Source of the DNA: an uncultured Bacteroidota bacterium
GTDB lineage: Bacteria > Bacteroidota > Bacteroidia > Flavobacteriales > Flavobacteriaceae
Length of the DNA stretch: 64,000 nucleotides
Direction of reading: 5' to 3'
Assembly: GCA_902561795.1 (NCBI GenBank)
Contig: CACERG010000001.1
Span: 140,066-204,065 of the forward strand
Shown: positions 41,801-52,500 of the stretch, piece by piece
How positions within the stretch are numbered: position 1 is the first letter of the stretch
Layout: the number at the start of each line of letters is the position of its first letter
Translations under genes and position numbers: made by a program
The notes under the pieces: generated by a model
Database searches by the model: none
Seen by the model: the letters and a program-made list of their open reading frames with translations, nothing else
What the model was told of the DNA's origin: nothing

Positions 41801-42027
41801 CCTCCTGCAGTTCCCATATAATAGGTGTTAGGATCATTTATCACTCCAGCAACAGTTGCAGCACGTCCACCTCTAAAGGGACCTACAAGCCTCCATTCTA
41901 ATGAATTGTATAAAGATTCTGAAAAAGTGGTTTCATTTTGTTTTTTATTTTTTTTTCGCTGGGCTGTTATATCAACTGGTGTGATTGAAAAAAAACAGCA
42001 TAAGACAAATAGCAAGTAAGGTTTCAT
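38875..42027 (-). CDS. Secreted sortilin (VPS10)-like beta-propeller protein
   Basis: The 1050-residue protein has a signal peptide ending 'ITPVDITAQ'. About 700 residues of BNR/Asp-box repeats follow: 'TEDSGNSW', 'LDAGKTW', 'DGGTTW', 'DAGKTW', 'TDGGQSW', 'TDNGETW' and 'DDGNSW'. These form a large propeller of the sortilin N-terminal/photosystem-stability-like family. The last 300 residues hold an Ig-like segment and helical coiled region (about 900-1040). These abundant Bacteroidetes proteins are often annotated as glycosyl hydrolases, but no catalytic residues are evident and the function is unknown. It is convergent with the M20 gene, 4 bases apart. Confidence 0.85.
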   Translation of the reverse strand: MKPYLLFVLCCFFSITPVDITAQRKKNKKQNETTFSESLYNSLEWRLVGPFRGGRAATVAGVINDPNTYYMGTAGGGVWKTEDSGNSWYSISDGYFGGSIGAVAVSESDPNIIYVGEGEQTLRGNVSSGNGLWKSLDAGKTWKFIGLKGSEHISRIRIHPKNPNLIYVAAIGNLWKPNKTRGVYRSEDGGTTWQKILYESDKAGAGDLIMDPNNARIIYATTWQMKRNGYRMDSGGPDSKLYKSYDGGDTWINITENKGLPSGPWGIVGITVSPVDSNRIWTIIEASDGGVFRSDDAGKTWEKVNEDRALRQRAWYYSRIYADTQNKDKVYVMNVSYGVSTDGGRSFTLKDAPHGDHHDLWIDPKNNNRMAIADDGGAQISNDGGNNWTTYYNQPTAQFYRVTTDNQFPYRIYGAQQDNTTVRINHRGSGSGIGESDWETTAGGESAHLAPDPKNNDIVYGGTYKGYMMRKDHRTDQTRSVNIWPDNPAGSGAEVMKYRFNWNFPVKFSIHDKNKLFAGSNFLHMTTDGGQSWKTISPDLTRGLPETIKSSGGPITQDNTGAEFYSNLFAINESPIEKGVIWVGSDDGLIHLTTDNGETWKNVTPTPTLSPKLNMINCIDPSPFKKGTAYVAATSYKFGDYKPYLYKTNDYGKTWSLITKGIPQNFYSRAIRSDKVREGLLYAGTEWGMFISFDDGNSWKPFQLNLPITSIRDLHVRDNDLIAATHGRSFWMIDDLTPLHQLENNLNSQSFFLYKPDKAFRVEQSEEEDETNFKLVGKNHPVGAILHFYIKDLKEDDLVSIVIKEKDGSLIKRYNNKAKLNNLNPEADIPLALKSGGNKLIWDMRYPGYKEFEGMVFYSSPNKGPKAIPGEYLISLNYNGEVIEQSLKIEKDPRLENTDKDYRDQFDFLINVRNQVTRANSAIIKIREVQKDLNYLKQKSGLTEEINNLINQFESKLSLIENNIHMTKNQSRQDPLNYGIRINNRIAFLLADSQRGDYPPTNQAKAFFKEITAELDREMEALEKLLNGSISRLNEIVSDNQIGIFSMKSP

Positions 42028-42075
42028 AATCTAAAATGTTTTTCATTTACAAAATATAAAAAATTTAGAAAATAT

Positions 42076-42513
42076 TTAGTGTTTTCTATTCGGTGCAGTC
42101 ATGCCCTTACGCCTATAATTCTTTTTTTGGTAAGGAATTTTGCTGACTTCACTAGAGCCGAAAAACATGTTGCCGATCAAAGAGACAACTTCTTTAGTTA
42201 TCTCTTTTTCAGAGGAGGTATTATTTAATTTGAATTTGCTTAGATCCATTGAAATAAGCATATTGGCTTCTTGATCAAGATGAATAGAGGTGTGTAAATA
42301 ATATCTTAATACCTTTTCAAGCGATATCTTAGTTCCCGGATAAAGAACTTGGAAACCATTCAAACTTTTAAAAGTTGTTTTCAGAATACGATATTGATTT
42401 TTAAAACCTAATTCCTTTTTTTCACGTAAAGCGTGATGGTAATTATCAATTTGTTGGCAATAAGAATTAACTGATATCAGAAATAATCCAAAAAATATTT
42501 TACGGATTTTCAT
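42076..42513 (-). CDS. Secreted hypothetical protein
   Basis: The 145-residue protein has a signal peptide (MKIRKIFFGLFLISVNSYCQ). The mature part is mixed alpha/beta with a basic end ('NYRRKGMTAPNRKH') that could bind nucleic acid or acidic lipids; no family recognised. It sits 48 bases upstream of the sortilin-like gene on the same strand and may be co-transcribed with it. Confidence 0.5.
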   Translation of the reverse strand: MKIRKIFFGLFLISVNSYCQQIDNYHHALREKKELGFKNQYRILKTTFKSLNGFQVLYPGTKISLEKVLRYYLHTSIHLDQEANMLISMDLSKFKLNNTSSEKEITKEVVSLIGNMFFGSSEVSKIPYQKKNYRRKGMTAPNRKH

Positions 42514-42659
42514 TTAAAACGAAACTAAAAATTTTTTTAATATGATTGGGTTATACCAATATCAATTTCTTAAGTTCATGAATTAAATCATTTATTTTAA
42601 GATTATAATTTTCCCAGAGTTATAATTAACTTACCTAAGAATAGTCTACTATATGTAAA

Positions 42660-42890
42660 TTGAGAAAAGCAGTATTATATATTTTATTATTTACTACAGG
42701 CTGCACCAAAGAGACTGGCTGTGTTGAAATAACTCTTAAAGAACAGAGCAATGGAAAGTTTTATTTTTATTGGGGACGATTTACAGCTTTAGGGCTAGAT
42801 GAAGATGGAAATAGTCAACCTTTGTCTGGCTCTGTAACAGAGGAAGTTTACAATCAATATGAAGTAGGAGACACTTATTGCGTTGAGTAA
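42660..42890 (+). CDS. Small putative lipoprotein
   Basis: 76 residues from a TTG start. The hydrophobic N-terminus ends 'LLFTTGCTKETGC', a lipobox-like sequence with Cys at about residue 15. The remainder is a short beta-rich domain ('FYFYWGRFTALGLDEDGN') with two more cysteines (residues 21 and 74) that could form a disulfide. There is no ATG option. No family recognised. Confidence 0.5.
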   Translation: MRKAVLYILLFTTGCTKETGCVEITLKEQSNGKFYFYWGRFTALGLDEDGNSQPLSGSVTEEVYNQYEVGDTYCVE

Positions 42891-43041
42891 AGTTTTTCAT
42901 AGACATTCTATTACATAAAGAGAACTTTACCAAAGGATGTTTTGCTTATTTGTATATTGTTGTATTCAACGAGTATAAATAAAACCTAAAGCAAGTTTTA
43001 TCAATATAAATAAATACAGAATAAATTCATTCTTTAGAATT

Positions 43042-44283
43042 TTGCTTCTTGTCACAGCTGGAGAAGGAGTTTTTATTCTTCCGTTTGTGCTTGCCCGAAT
43101 TTTTAGACCAACATTTTTAGATGTGTTTCAATTAGATAACCTTCAGCTAGGAACATTATATTCCACTTATGGGGTTGTAGCATTAATTTCGTACCTGTAC
43201 GGAGGCACTTTAGCGGACCGATTTCAGCCTAGAATTTTGATGGGTACTGCTCTTGTAATGACCTCTATAGGTGGATTTTTAATGTCAACTTTTCCCTCTT
43301 TTTATTCACTACAGATTTTGTATGGTTTTTGGGGATTTTCAACCACATTCCTTTTTTGGGCAGCAATGATAAAAGCAACACGAAATTGGGGAGGCGAACA
43401 AAGCCAGGGTAAAGCTTTTGGATTTTTAGAAGGGGGGAGAGGTATTATTGCAGCGACCATAGGGGCTATGGGTATTTTAATTTTTGCAGAATTAATACCT
43501 GTTGATATAAACCTAGCTTCATTTGATCAAAAGAAAGAAGCTTTCCGTTGGGTAATTTTATTTACTTCTTTAATAGTAATGCTAGTGGGGGTATTATCAT
43601 TCATTTTTATGAGTGAGATGGAGAATAAAGAAAAATCTCAAAACTTAATTATTGAGAGTTCATTTAAAAATATTTTAAAAGTAGCACGTTATCCCTCAGT
43701 TAGACTTTTAATTATTATAGTTTTATCAGCTTATTGTGGTTATAAAGCGACAGATATTTTATCATTATATGCTTCTGAGATTATGTTGTTTGATGAGGTC
43801 AATGCTGCAAAAGTAGGATCATATCAGATGTATTTGCGCCCAGTAGTGTGTATATTTATCGGTTATATAGCAGATAAATCTACAAGCTCAATATGGCTAA
43901 AACGAGGGTTTCTTATGTTAATTTTAGGATCAATGCTATTTGCATCAGGTTTTATTAAAGCGCCTCTTAGCGTGTTTTTCATTTTTACAGTAATAATAAC
44001 TGGAATAGGAACCTATGGTCTGAGGTCATTATATTTCTCTGCTGTAAAAGAAGGAGATATTCCTTATGCATTCACTGGAACTGCTGTAGGTATTATATCT
44101 GTTATAGGTTACACGCCAGATATTTTTATGGGACCATTAATGGGCGTTTTACTAGACAATAATCCTGGACTTATTGGCCACCAGTTAGTTTTTCTTTTTT
44201 TAGCTGGCTTTTCAATTGTAGGATTTATAGCCTCTTCGAAATTTAATAGTATTGTCAAAAGAACAAAATTTAGCAACCAATAA
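43042..44283 (+). CDS. MFS transporter, start codon uncertain
   Basis: A 12-TM major facilitator of 413 residues from the TTG at 43042. It has 'LYGGTLADRFQPRILM' (the loop 2-3 motif), 'KAFGFLEGGRGIIAATIGAM' and a matching second half with 'IGYIADK'. The TTG start would fall inside TM1. The same frame is open back to a stop at 42976, and its first codon is ATA (42979), giving 'KPKASFININKYRINSFFRI' ahead of TM1, which looks like a natural N-terminus. No ATG exists in that stretch. A carboxymuconolactone decarboxylase-like gene follows after 8 bases. The substrate is unknown. Confidence 0.85.
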   Translation: MLLVTAGEGVFILPFVLARIFRPTFLDVFQLDNLQLGTLYSTYGVVALISYLYGGTLADRFQPRILMGTALVMTSIGGFLMSTFPSFYSLQILYGFWGFSTTFLFWAAMIKATRNWGGEQSQGKAFGFLEGGRGIIAATIGAMGILIFAELIPVDINLASFDQKKEAFRWVILFTSLIVMLVGVLSFIFMSEMENKEKSQNLIIESSFKNILKVARYPSVRLLIIIVLSAYCGYKATDILSLYASEIMLFDEVNAAKVGSYQMYLRPVVCIFIGYIADKSTSSIWLKRGFLMLILGSMLFASGFIKAPLSVFFIFTVIITGIGTYGLRSLYFSAVKEGDIPYAFTGTAVGIISVIGYTPDIFMGPLMGVLLDNNPGLIGHQLVFLFLAGFSIVGFIASSKFNSIVKRTKFSNQ

Positions 44284-44291
44284 AATTTAAT

Positions 44292-44891
44292 ATGAAAAAA
44301 CCTTTAGTATCTCCTTTGGATAGAAATAGTACAAAACAAGCCAAAGAAATGGCCGATTTTTATGATGAAACTTTAGGGTTTACTCCTAACAGCCTTTTTA
44401 CAATGATGCATCGCCCAAGAATCGCCAAAGCATTTTTGGAAATGAATCAGGCAGTAATGGAAAATAAAGGCTCCATTACAAGTTCAATGAAAAGAGAGAT
44501 TGCTTATTTGTCAAGTATGACAACGGGATGCCGATACTGTGAAGCCCATGCAATAAGAGCAGCTGAAAGGTATGGTTCTTCACAAGAACGGCTCGAAAAC
44601 ATTTGGGAGTATAAATCACATGTGGCTTTTTCAGAGGCGGATAGAGCAATGTTTGACTTGGCTATCGCAGCCTCTCAAGTTCCAAATGGAGTTTCAAAAG
44701 AAATAAAGGTTAGAGTAAAAAAATTCTTTAGTGAAGGAAAAATTGTTGAAATTTTGGGAGTTGTAGCTTTATTTGGCTATTTAAATCGCTGGAATGACAG
44801 TATGGGTACAGAACTTGAAAATCCTGCAGTAAAATCAGCAGAACAAATTCTTGAAGCAAGGGGATGGGAAGTAGGTAAGCATTCCTACTAG
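44292..44891 (+). CDS. Carboxymuconolactone decarboxylase (AhpD-like) family protein
   Basis: The 199-residue all-alpha protein of the CMD/AhpD fold has the redox motif 'TTGCRYCEAHAI' (CxxC-xxH) near residue 77 in the helix-turn expected for peroxidase-related members. 'MKREIAYLSSMTT' comes before it and 'EILGVVALFGYLNRWNDS' after. The N-terminal 'FYDETLGFTPNSLFTMMHRP' is typical of the alkylhydroperoxidase-related subgroup. Likely activity is thiol-dependent peroxide or quinone chemistry in the cytoplasm. It is coupled to the MFS transporter by 8-base spacing. Confidence 0.88.
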   Translation: MKKPLVSPLDRNSTKQAKEMADFYDETLGFTPNSLFTMMHRPRIAKAFLEMNQAVMENKGSITSSMKREIAYLSSMTTGCRYCEAHAIRAAERYGSSQERLENIWEYKSHVAFSEADRAMFDLAIAASQVPNGVSKEIKVRVKKFFSEGKIVEILGVVALFGYLNRWNDSMGTELENPAVKSAEQILEARGWEVGKHSY

Positions 44892-44905
44892 AAAAATATT
44901 GTTAA

Positions 44906-45244
44906 TTAGAATGCACTATTTACCAATATCAAAAAGTTTAATATTGCATAAAAAAGTGCAGGGATCATTCTTAAAGGCTGATCTTCGATTTTAATTCGTA
45001 CTCCTATAGCAGCTAACATAAGTAACATAAGTGAGGCAGAAGATAATGGAATTAAGGGTTCAAAAACAAAACCTAAAAAAAGCCCTAATCCCCCAAGAAG
45101 CTGAAGTGAACCAATTATAATGCGTTGTTCAGGATAGCCCCACCTGTTGTACTCTACTTTCATTTTTTTTGAAAAAAAAGATGACAATCCATAATAGACA
45201 AAAGAAATCCCTGAAATTAGAATTAGGATTTGTAAAAATGTCAT
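44906..45244 (-). CDS. DoxX-like membrane protein
   Basis: 112 residues with four TM helices (about 2-20, 46-62, 68-86 and 92-110) and a loop 'SKKMKVEYNRWGYPEQR' after TM1, the usual form of the DoxX-like family in Bacteroidetes. The family is linked to small-molecule or thiol redox membrane functions without a firm role. It starts 3 bases after the stop of a second DoxX-like gene, so the pair is an operon. Confidence 0.75.
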   Translation of the reverse strand: MTFLQILILISGISFVYYGLSSFFSKKMKVEYNRWGYPEQRIIIGSLQLLGGLGLFLGFVFEPLIPLSSASLMLLMLAAIGVRIKIEDQPLRMIPALFYAILNFLILVNSAF

Positions 45245-45247
45245 GAA

Positions 45248-45592
45248 CTACAGTAAACCCTTATCAACTGCGGCAACAAAAAGCGACAAAACTAAAAGGC
45301 AAAAAGAGGGGACATATTTTATAAAAGGATTTTTAACACTGATGTGCGCTATCTGGGCGCAGACCATTAAAAAAGCCATTAGTAAAGCAGAAAAAAAGAC
45401 TACTTTTTGGTAAAATATTCCAACCACAAGTAGAGTAGCTAGAGAAATTTTGGATGCCCCTACCATGCTCCTTACTAAATCTGATAAGCCGTATTGTTTA
45501 AATTCTACTACTATGTTATCAAAACGAAAGACCCATACTATAACTATCGAAACAGCGATTATCAGTTGTGCAGCAATTGCTATATTTTCCAT
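45248..45592 (-). CDS. DoxX-like membrane protein (first of pair)
   Basis: 114 residues with four TM helices and the DoxX-type loop 'DNIVVEFKQYGLSDLVRSMVG' (split) after TM1. The helices then carry 'ISLATLLVVGIFY' and 'ALLMAFLMVCAQIAHI'. It is paralogous in layout to the following gene, suggesting an old tandem duplication or an obligate heteromer. It is convergent with the MFS/CMD genes. Confidence 0.75.
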   Translation of the reverse strand: MENIAIAAQLIIAVSIVIVWVFRFDNIVVEFKQYGLSDLVRSMVGASKISLATLLVVGIFYQKVVFFSALLMAFLMVCAQIAHISVKNPFIKYVPSFCLLVLSLFVAAVDKGLL

Positions 45593-45665
45593 ATAGTTAA
45601 ATATAAGAATTTAATGTTTAATTTAAAGATTATCCAAAAATCAAATGATGAAAGAATCAATACTT

Positions 45666-46580
45666 TTATTCTGGGCTTTCAGGTCCATCTTTAGAGGATT
45701 GATCTCCTTGACCTAGTTTAATTCTAAAGACCAGTTCGTGTGTTCTTAAGTTTAGTTGTGAGAGTCCGTTATCTGTTGGAGTTTCATAGGCATAACCGAT
45801 ATCAAACATGCCCAGAGCGACTACCGTCATAAGGGCCATAGAGCTATTGGTTCTAACGGAGAGTCCGACATCAAATTGATTTTGCCAGCTTACCATTGCT
45901 GTAATATCAGCGGTTGTTGGCAGCCCTTTTACTTTTCTAAGCATCAGCGAAGGCTTTAGATAGAGTCCGCTAGATACTGGTAAATCGACCCCAGCCCCTA
46001 GATAGGTATGCACCCGATCTTTGGCAGTAATGGCTAGGTTGTCATTTTCTCTGTTGACATTAAAAAGCCTTGGTATAGAAAAAGAGATCCAATAATTAGT
46101 TGCTTTAAAATAAGCACCTGCTCCCACATTGGGATTAAATTTACTTAGACTCACCTTACTAGGATCTCCCACGGGGGAGTAAGTAGTGAGTTCTGTCGGA
46201 TCAGAACTATAAAAATTTCCTCCTGCTTTAAGCCCTAGAAAAAGGATTGACTCCCCACTCATTTGTAGTTTGTAAGAGAAGTCTACATAGGCAAAGGTTT
46301 GTTGTTCAACAAAGACTTTATCAGAGACCACAGACAGTCCCAGACCTACATTATTTTCTCTAGCCGAAGAGTAGGCAAAAGCGAGTGTCCGAGGGGCATC
46401 TTGTACAGAAGCCCACTGGCTTCTTGAGGTAAAAGAAAGCATGTTGGCAGCATCTGCTCCAGCAAAAGCCGGGTTGATTACATTCATATTATATCTATAC
46501 AAAGAGTAATAAGACTCCTGCTGGCTAAAGCCAATCAAGGGGAGTATAAGTAAGAAGAGTAAAGTGATTTTTCTTATCAT
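45666..46580 (-). CDS. PorP/SprF family type IX secretion membrane protein
   Basis: 304 residues from the ATG at 46580, with signal peptide 'MIRKITLLFLLILPLIGFSQ'. The 'YYSLYRYNMNVINPAFAGAD' N-terminus of the mature protein defines PorP/SprF proteins, which are outer-membrane beta-barrels that partner individual T9SS type B cargo proteins and hold them at the surface. Alternating beta strands run to the C-terminus. The gene starts 2 bases after the giant adhesin's stop, so it is surely co-transcribed and is its dedicated partner. An in-frame codon at 46604 lies within the adhesin and is rejected as a start. Confidence 0.93.
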   Translation of the reverse strand: MIRKITLLFLLILPLIGFSQQESYYSLYRYNMNVINPAFAGADAANMLSFTSRSQWASVQDAPRTLAFAYSSARENNVGLGLSVVSDKVFVEQQTFAYVDFSYKLQMSGESILFLGLKAGGNFYSSDPTELTTYSPVGDPSKVSLSKFNPNVGAGAYFKATNYWISFSIPRLFNVNRENDNLAITAKDRVHTYLGAGVDLPVSSGLYLKPSLMLRKVKGLPTTADITAMVSWQNQFDVGLSVRTNSSMALMTVVALGMFDIGYAYETPTDNGLSQLNLRTHELVFRIKLGQGDQSSKDGPESPE

Positions 46581-46582
46581 AA

Positions 46583-49500
46583 TTATCTTGTAAGATAGAA
46601 CCATCCTTCAAAATCAACACTACCGTTGCCGTCTAAATCTATGCGATAGTAGTAGCTTCCTGAAGGGAGCTCTACCCCATTTAACGTTCCATTCCAATCA
46701 TTATTATATGGTTTAGCAGTAAACAACTCTGTCCCTGTTCTAGAATAAATCCATACTTGATTATTTAAATATCGATCAATTTCTCTTACCTGCCAAGTAT
46801 CATTCCTACCGTCTCCATTTGGAGAGAAGAAGTTGACAATCTCAATAGACTCTCTTAAGCTCGGGTTATCAAAACCTTCTGGGAAGCTACTTGCTAAAAG
46901 TGGATCTGTACCTGCTAGGGTCTCATCTAAGTTAGGGAAGCCGTCCCCATCCTGATCATTATAAGGATCATCGTTAACACTATCTAACTGATCTACCACC
47001 CCGTCACCATCTGCATCTAAGTACAGCGACTCTAAATAGTTGGCCTTACCATCAAAGTCTGTGTCATCATCCCGAGGGTCACCGTTACCATTAAGGTCTT
47101 CCTCTATAGTAAGCAGTCCGTCCTGGTCATCATCAGGATCAACATGATCTAAGATACCATCCCCATCGGTATCTAAGGCAAAGTTTTCTCCAGGCTCTGT
47201 GATCTCAAAGATTGAAGGCACCCCGTCGTTGTCGTCATCTAAATCGTGATGGTCTGCAATACCGTCCCTATCGGTATCTAGCATAACTGCTCTTGCACTT
47301 CTTCCTGTTTGTAGGACCTCATACTTAGAAGGCACCCCATCGTTCTCATCATCGGTATCTAAATAATCTGGCGTACGGTCCCCGTCAAAGTCCATAGCAT
47401 CGGTTGGGATACCGTCTTGATCTGAGTCAGGCGACTCATCAATAGAGGCAATGCCGTCTCCATCATCATCAGTATCCAGATAATCTGGCGTACCGTCCCT
47501 GTCACTGTCAATAGCATCATTAGGGTTAAAATCACCATTAGGATCCGTACCCTCATACAGACTGAAGACTCCGTCGTTGTCATCATCAGGATCTAAAAAG
47601 TCCTCAAAACCGTCTCCGTCTGTGTCTAACGAATTTATCGAAGCACTACTAATTATTTCTTTTATACCTTCAATGGCCGATCCTTCGAACTCACTATAAA
47701 TATGATCTCCATCATCATCTGGATCACGGGAGTTGATAATTCCATCGGCATCCGTATCAGAGCTAATCAGATCTGGTGAGACCTGTTGCACAGGAGTAAT
47801 ATTGGTATCCAGCTCAAAGATCTCCTCGCTTTTAGGATTGATTTCTATACGCTGCTCAGACTTAGGAATAGGCACGTTAGGATCCCCAGCGGTTGTATTA
47901 ACATAGGCAATCTCTACTTCATAAACACCATCCTTGTTTGCATCATCAGGATTATTAGGATCAGGCACATTAACAAAGGCCAGATAGCCTTCCCCTAGGT
48001 TTTTCTTTCTTCTAGCATAAGGCGAGTAGTACTTCTGTGATCCTTTTGCTGCAGGTTCTCCTCCTACGATTTTTACCTTGTCAGCATCAGCTCCACCAAC
48101 TACTTTTTTACGCACCTTCCACTTACCTACATTACGCCCTGTTTTAGGGTCCTGTTCAGTAAAGGTAATTGGAGTCGCTTTACCCGTAGATCCACCAATA
48201 GAGATTTTATAGTTCTGGTAATAGGTTATAAATACATTTTCAGCTACATCGGTAATCCCGTCGTTATCATCATCGATATCAGGGATATCTCCTAACTCGT
48301 CAGAGTCGTTATCACCATAGACATCTACTTCATCTGGGATCCCGTCTCCATCATTATCGCTACTGAAGTTAGGATCTAGTGGGAAGTCGTCTTCTCCGTC
48401 AATGACACCGTCTCCATCCGTGTCAGGATTTTCAGGATCTGTTCCTGTAAGTTTTTCTAAAAAGTCTGATACACCATCCTGGTCAGTATCCAGTGGATTA
48501 CTCTCAGGATCTTTAGGATCAGTATCTTGCAATAGCTCATCCACATCACTATAGCCATCGTTGTCGTCATCCTTGTCTTTGTTGTCTCCTATGCCGTCTC
48601 CATCGGTATCGAACTGCTCTTTAGGATCTAGCGGGAAGGCGTCTTCACCATCAGGGGCACCATCATTATCATCATCCGGATCGATAAGATCAGGGATACC
48701 GTCTTGATCGCTGTCTTTAGTGAACTTAGGATCTAGCGGGAAGGGATCCTCTAAATCGTTAACCCCATCTCCGTCAGTGTCTGGATTGTTAGGATCAGTA
48801 CCTATAATCTGTTCTTCTAAATCAGAGAGCCCGTCTCCATCTACATCTTCTGGGAAGTCCTCTTTGTCTTTAGGATCTGTTCCGGCTTTAATTTCAATCA
48901 CATCAGGATAACCGTCATTATCATCATCCTTGTCGGCATTGTTTCCTATACCGTCAGAGTCTGTATCCTCGCTCTCTGTTGGATCGTAAGGGAAGACGTC
49001 TGTTCTATCAGGCACCCCGTCGTTGTCGTCATCAGGATCTAATAGGTCAGGGATACCGTCTCCATCTTGGTCACTATTGTGTTCAGGATCTAATGGGAAG
49101 GCATCGATTCTATCGTTCACCCCATCACCATCGGTATCGTAATTATTAGGATCTGTACCTCTTAAGGCTTCTTCAGCATCAGAGAGCCCGTCCTTGTCAG
49201 CATCCTCAGGAATACTGGTTGGATCAAGGGGATCACTGCCCTCTACTATCTCTATTTTATCTGGATAACCGTCATTATCATCATCCAGATCAGCGTTATC
49301 TCCAATACCATCACCGTCACTATCAGAAGACTCTCTCGGGTTGTCAGGGAATAGGTCTTCAATATTGTCTACCCCATCACCATCTCTGTCAGGATCTTTA
49401 TTATCGCCAATACCATCGCCGTCAGAGTCACGACTCTCGTCAGGATCTCTTGGGAAGCGATCTCTACTGTCTGGTACCCCATCGTTATCATCATCCGGAT

Positions 49501-52500
49501 CAACATCATCAGGGATTCCGTCTCCATCAAAATCATTTGTCTGTGTCTGATTGTCAGGATCTAGTGGTGATGGGTCAGAGCCATCCGGCAGACCGTCATC
49601 GTCAGTATCGGGATCATTAGGATCGGTTCCTATAATATTTTCTTGCGCATCGGAGAGCAGGTCGTTGTCAGTATCGACAGGCTTGCTGTCAGGATCTTTA
49701 GGATCAGAACCTGCTAGGGTCTCTGTGTAGTCAGAGTACCCGTCATCATCATCATCACGGTCTCCGTTATCACCAACACCGTCCCCATCAGTATCTATAC
49801 TCTCCCTTGGATCTTTAGGGAAGTCGTCCTTATCATCTTCTACCCCGTCATTATCATCGTCATCATCTTTATCATCTGGGATGCCGTCTTTGTCGGTATC
49901 TTGAGAAGCATTAGGATCTAGTGGGAAGTCATCCCTTCCATCTATAATACCATCTCCATCCGTATCGGGATCATTGATATCTGTTCCTGCTTCTTTTTCT
50001 TTAGCATCAGGCAGGTAATCCTCATCTCTGTCCTCAGGGGTACTCTCAGGATCTTTAGGATCTTTGCCTAGCTCTATTTCTAACAAGTCGTTATAACCGT
50101 CGTTGTCATCATCCGGATCAAGGCTGTCAATAATACCGTCCCTGTCTGTATCGGTAGTTCCTCCAGGGGTAAGCGGCTCAGGATCGTTAAGGTCACTGAT
50201 ACCATCCCCGTCGGTATCTGGATTAGCAGGGTCCGTTCCTAGTTCTATCTCTTGGTTTGTCGTAAGGCCGTCCTGATCAGGATCACGAGGATAGTCAAGG
50301 GCATCTTTAGGATCTGTGCCGTCCTCAATCTCTACAACATCATCATAACCGTCATTGTCATCGTCTGGATCTGCGCGATCACCAATACCATCTCTGTCAT
50401 AATCAGAAGTCTCGTTAGGATCCAGCGGGAAGGCATCGTCTTTATCCCTTACCCCGTCATTGTCATCATCAAGATCTATAGTGTCAATAATGCCGTCCCC
50501 GTCAGAGTCAAGGCCTCGGTTCGGATCTAGTGGGAAGGCGTCATCGCGATCACTAATACCATCTCCATCAGTATCCGGATTTTTAGAGTCTGTTCCTAAA
50601 AGGCCTTCTTCACTATCGGTAAGGCCGTCTTTATCTGTGTCGTCAGGCACACTGTCTGGATCCAAAGGATCTGTGCCGGCAACAATCTCTTGGTTATCTG
50701 TAAACCCATCATTATCATCATCGGGATCAATACCGTCATTAAGCCCGTCACCATCTGTATCGGTCTGATTGTTTGGATCTAGCGGGAAGGGATCTTCCTC
50801 ATCTTTTAACCCGTCATTATCATCATCAGGATCCGTCTTATTAGGAAGCCCATCGCCGTCCGTGTCGGTGGTATAGTTTGGATCGGTTGGGAAGTCGTCT
50901 TCTCCATCGATAACCCCGTCGTTATCTGTATCAGGGTTACTAGGATCTGTACCAAGTCCTGGCTCAAGGTTATCAGGAAGCTTATCGTTATCTCTATCCT
51001 CAGGAAAGCTAAAAGGATCTAGGGGATCAGTGCCTGCAAGGGCTTCATCACTATCTGTAAACCCGTCATTATCATCATCGGTGTCTGCATTATTACCAAT
51101 ACCGTCACCGTCACTGTCGTACTGCTCGTTAGGATCCTCGGGGAAGCTGTCAAAATTATCGTTCACCCCATCGTTGTCTTTATCTGTGTCTAAACCATTT
51201 GGTATACCGTCCCCGTCAATATCTTCTGGGCTCGGCTCTATCGGTTCCTCCGTTCTTGCCACAACCTCTATTTGTATAGTCTCTGTAACAGTGTAACCCA
51301 CACTATCGGTAGCAGTAACAATGACCTCATAGATCCCATCTTCGTTATCATCGGCATTACCCCCAAGGGTCGGTGCAGGATCTATAGTAAGTATACCGGT
51401 CTGTGGATCGATAGTAACACTTGTCTGATCATCGCCTCCTGTAATGGCAAAGGTAGCCGTCTCACTAGCCTCAACAGGACCTGCAGAAGTAGTGCCTTCT
51501 GTAATAGTCAGTGAGGATGTACTGGTTATTGTTGGAGCGGTATTGTCTAATTTAAACACTGAGGTAAGCACACTTTGGTCTGTGGTTACCTTATTGGGCG
51601 TGGTTACCTTAGTCGATGTTATTGTGTCAGAGGCGGAGATGGCAAAGTTAATATCCCCATCGCTATAGGTATTAGAAGCGGTAAGGGTAAAGTTTGCTGT
51701 ATAGGTATAAGGGCTCGTGCTAGTCTGAGTAAAGTTCAGGTTAGGCTGAGAAGCCAGTCCTGTTACAGTCATCGATATCGTGGATGCGTTAAGGGCCCAA
51801 GGCTGGTCTGAGACTACCGTTACAGTGATCACGTCACCTTCCTTAGCACTGGCAGAAGAACCACCATTATTAGAGCTCAAGGTTACACTAAGGCCAGGGT
51901 CTGTCGCTTTAAGCTCGATACCTGTAGACAGAGAAACGCTGTTGGTTGAAAAACTAGGATCCCCCGTATTGCCATAAAGGTCTTCTAAACTGCCTCCGTT
52001 TAGATCGATACTACCAGAGGATACGATCTGAACACCGGTGGAAAGATCCCCTTCTTTTACCGTATAGACAAAAGTAGGACTAGAGGTGCCTGAGCCTGAG
52101 ACGTAGGTAGCATAGACAGGATTGCCATTAGCATCAGTGATATTGCTAAGAGGGATTCTTGGACTGCCCGTTATTGTAACCGGCTCATCGAAGTTTACTG
52201 TAAAGCTTATCGTATCAGAGTTCGATGGGTTTACATCATCATCCGTATAGACACCATTTGTAGTGGATGTAGTAAGCGAGGTCACCTTGGGACCGGTAAG
52301 GTCGATTGTGAAGATTAAATTATCCTGACCAGTGTAATTCTGATTAACCTGTGCATCAGTTAGCCCTGTGTTATAGACTAATATTTTAGATATCTGACCA
52401 ACGAATAGATCATTATTATCTCTACCGTCTTTACCAATATAGCTCCAAACATTATTGTATAAATTACTGCGTGTTACACCAGTTACAGTTTTATTTAAAA

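Noticed and set aside
47000..51200. Regularly repeated DNA resembling a CRISPR or satellite array
   Set aside because: The repeats are in frame within one very long open frame and encode Asp-rich thrombospondin-3-like units. Spacer-like variation follows codons.
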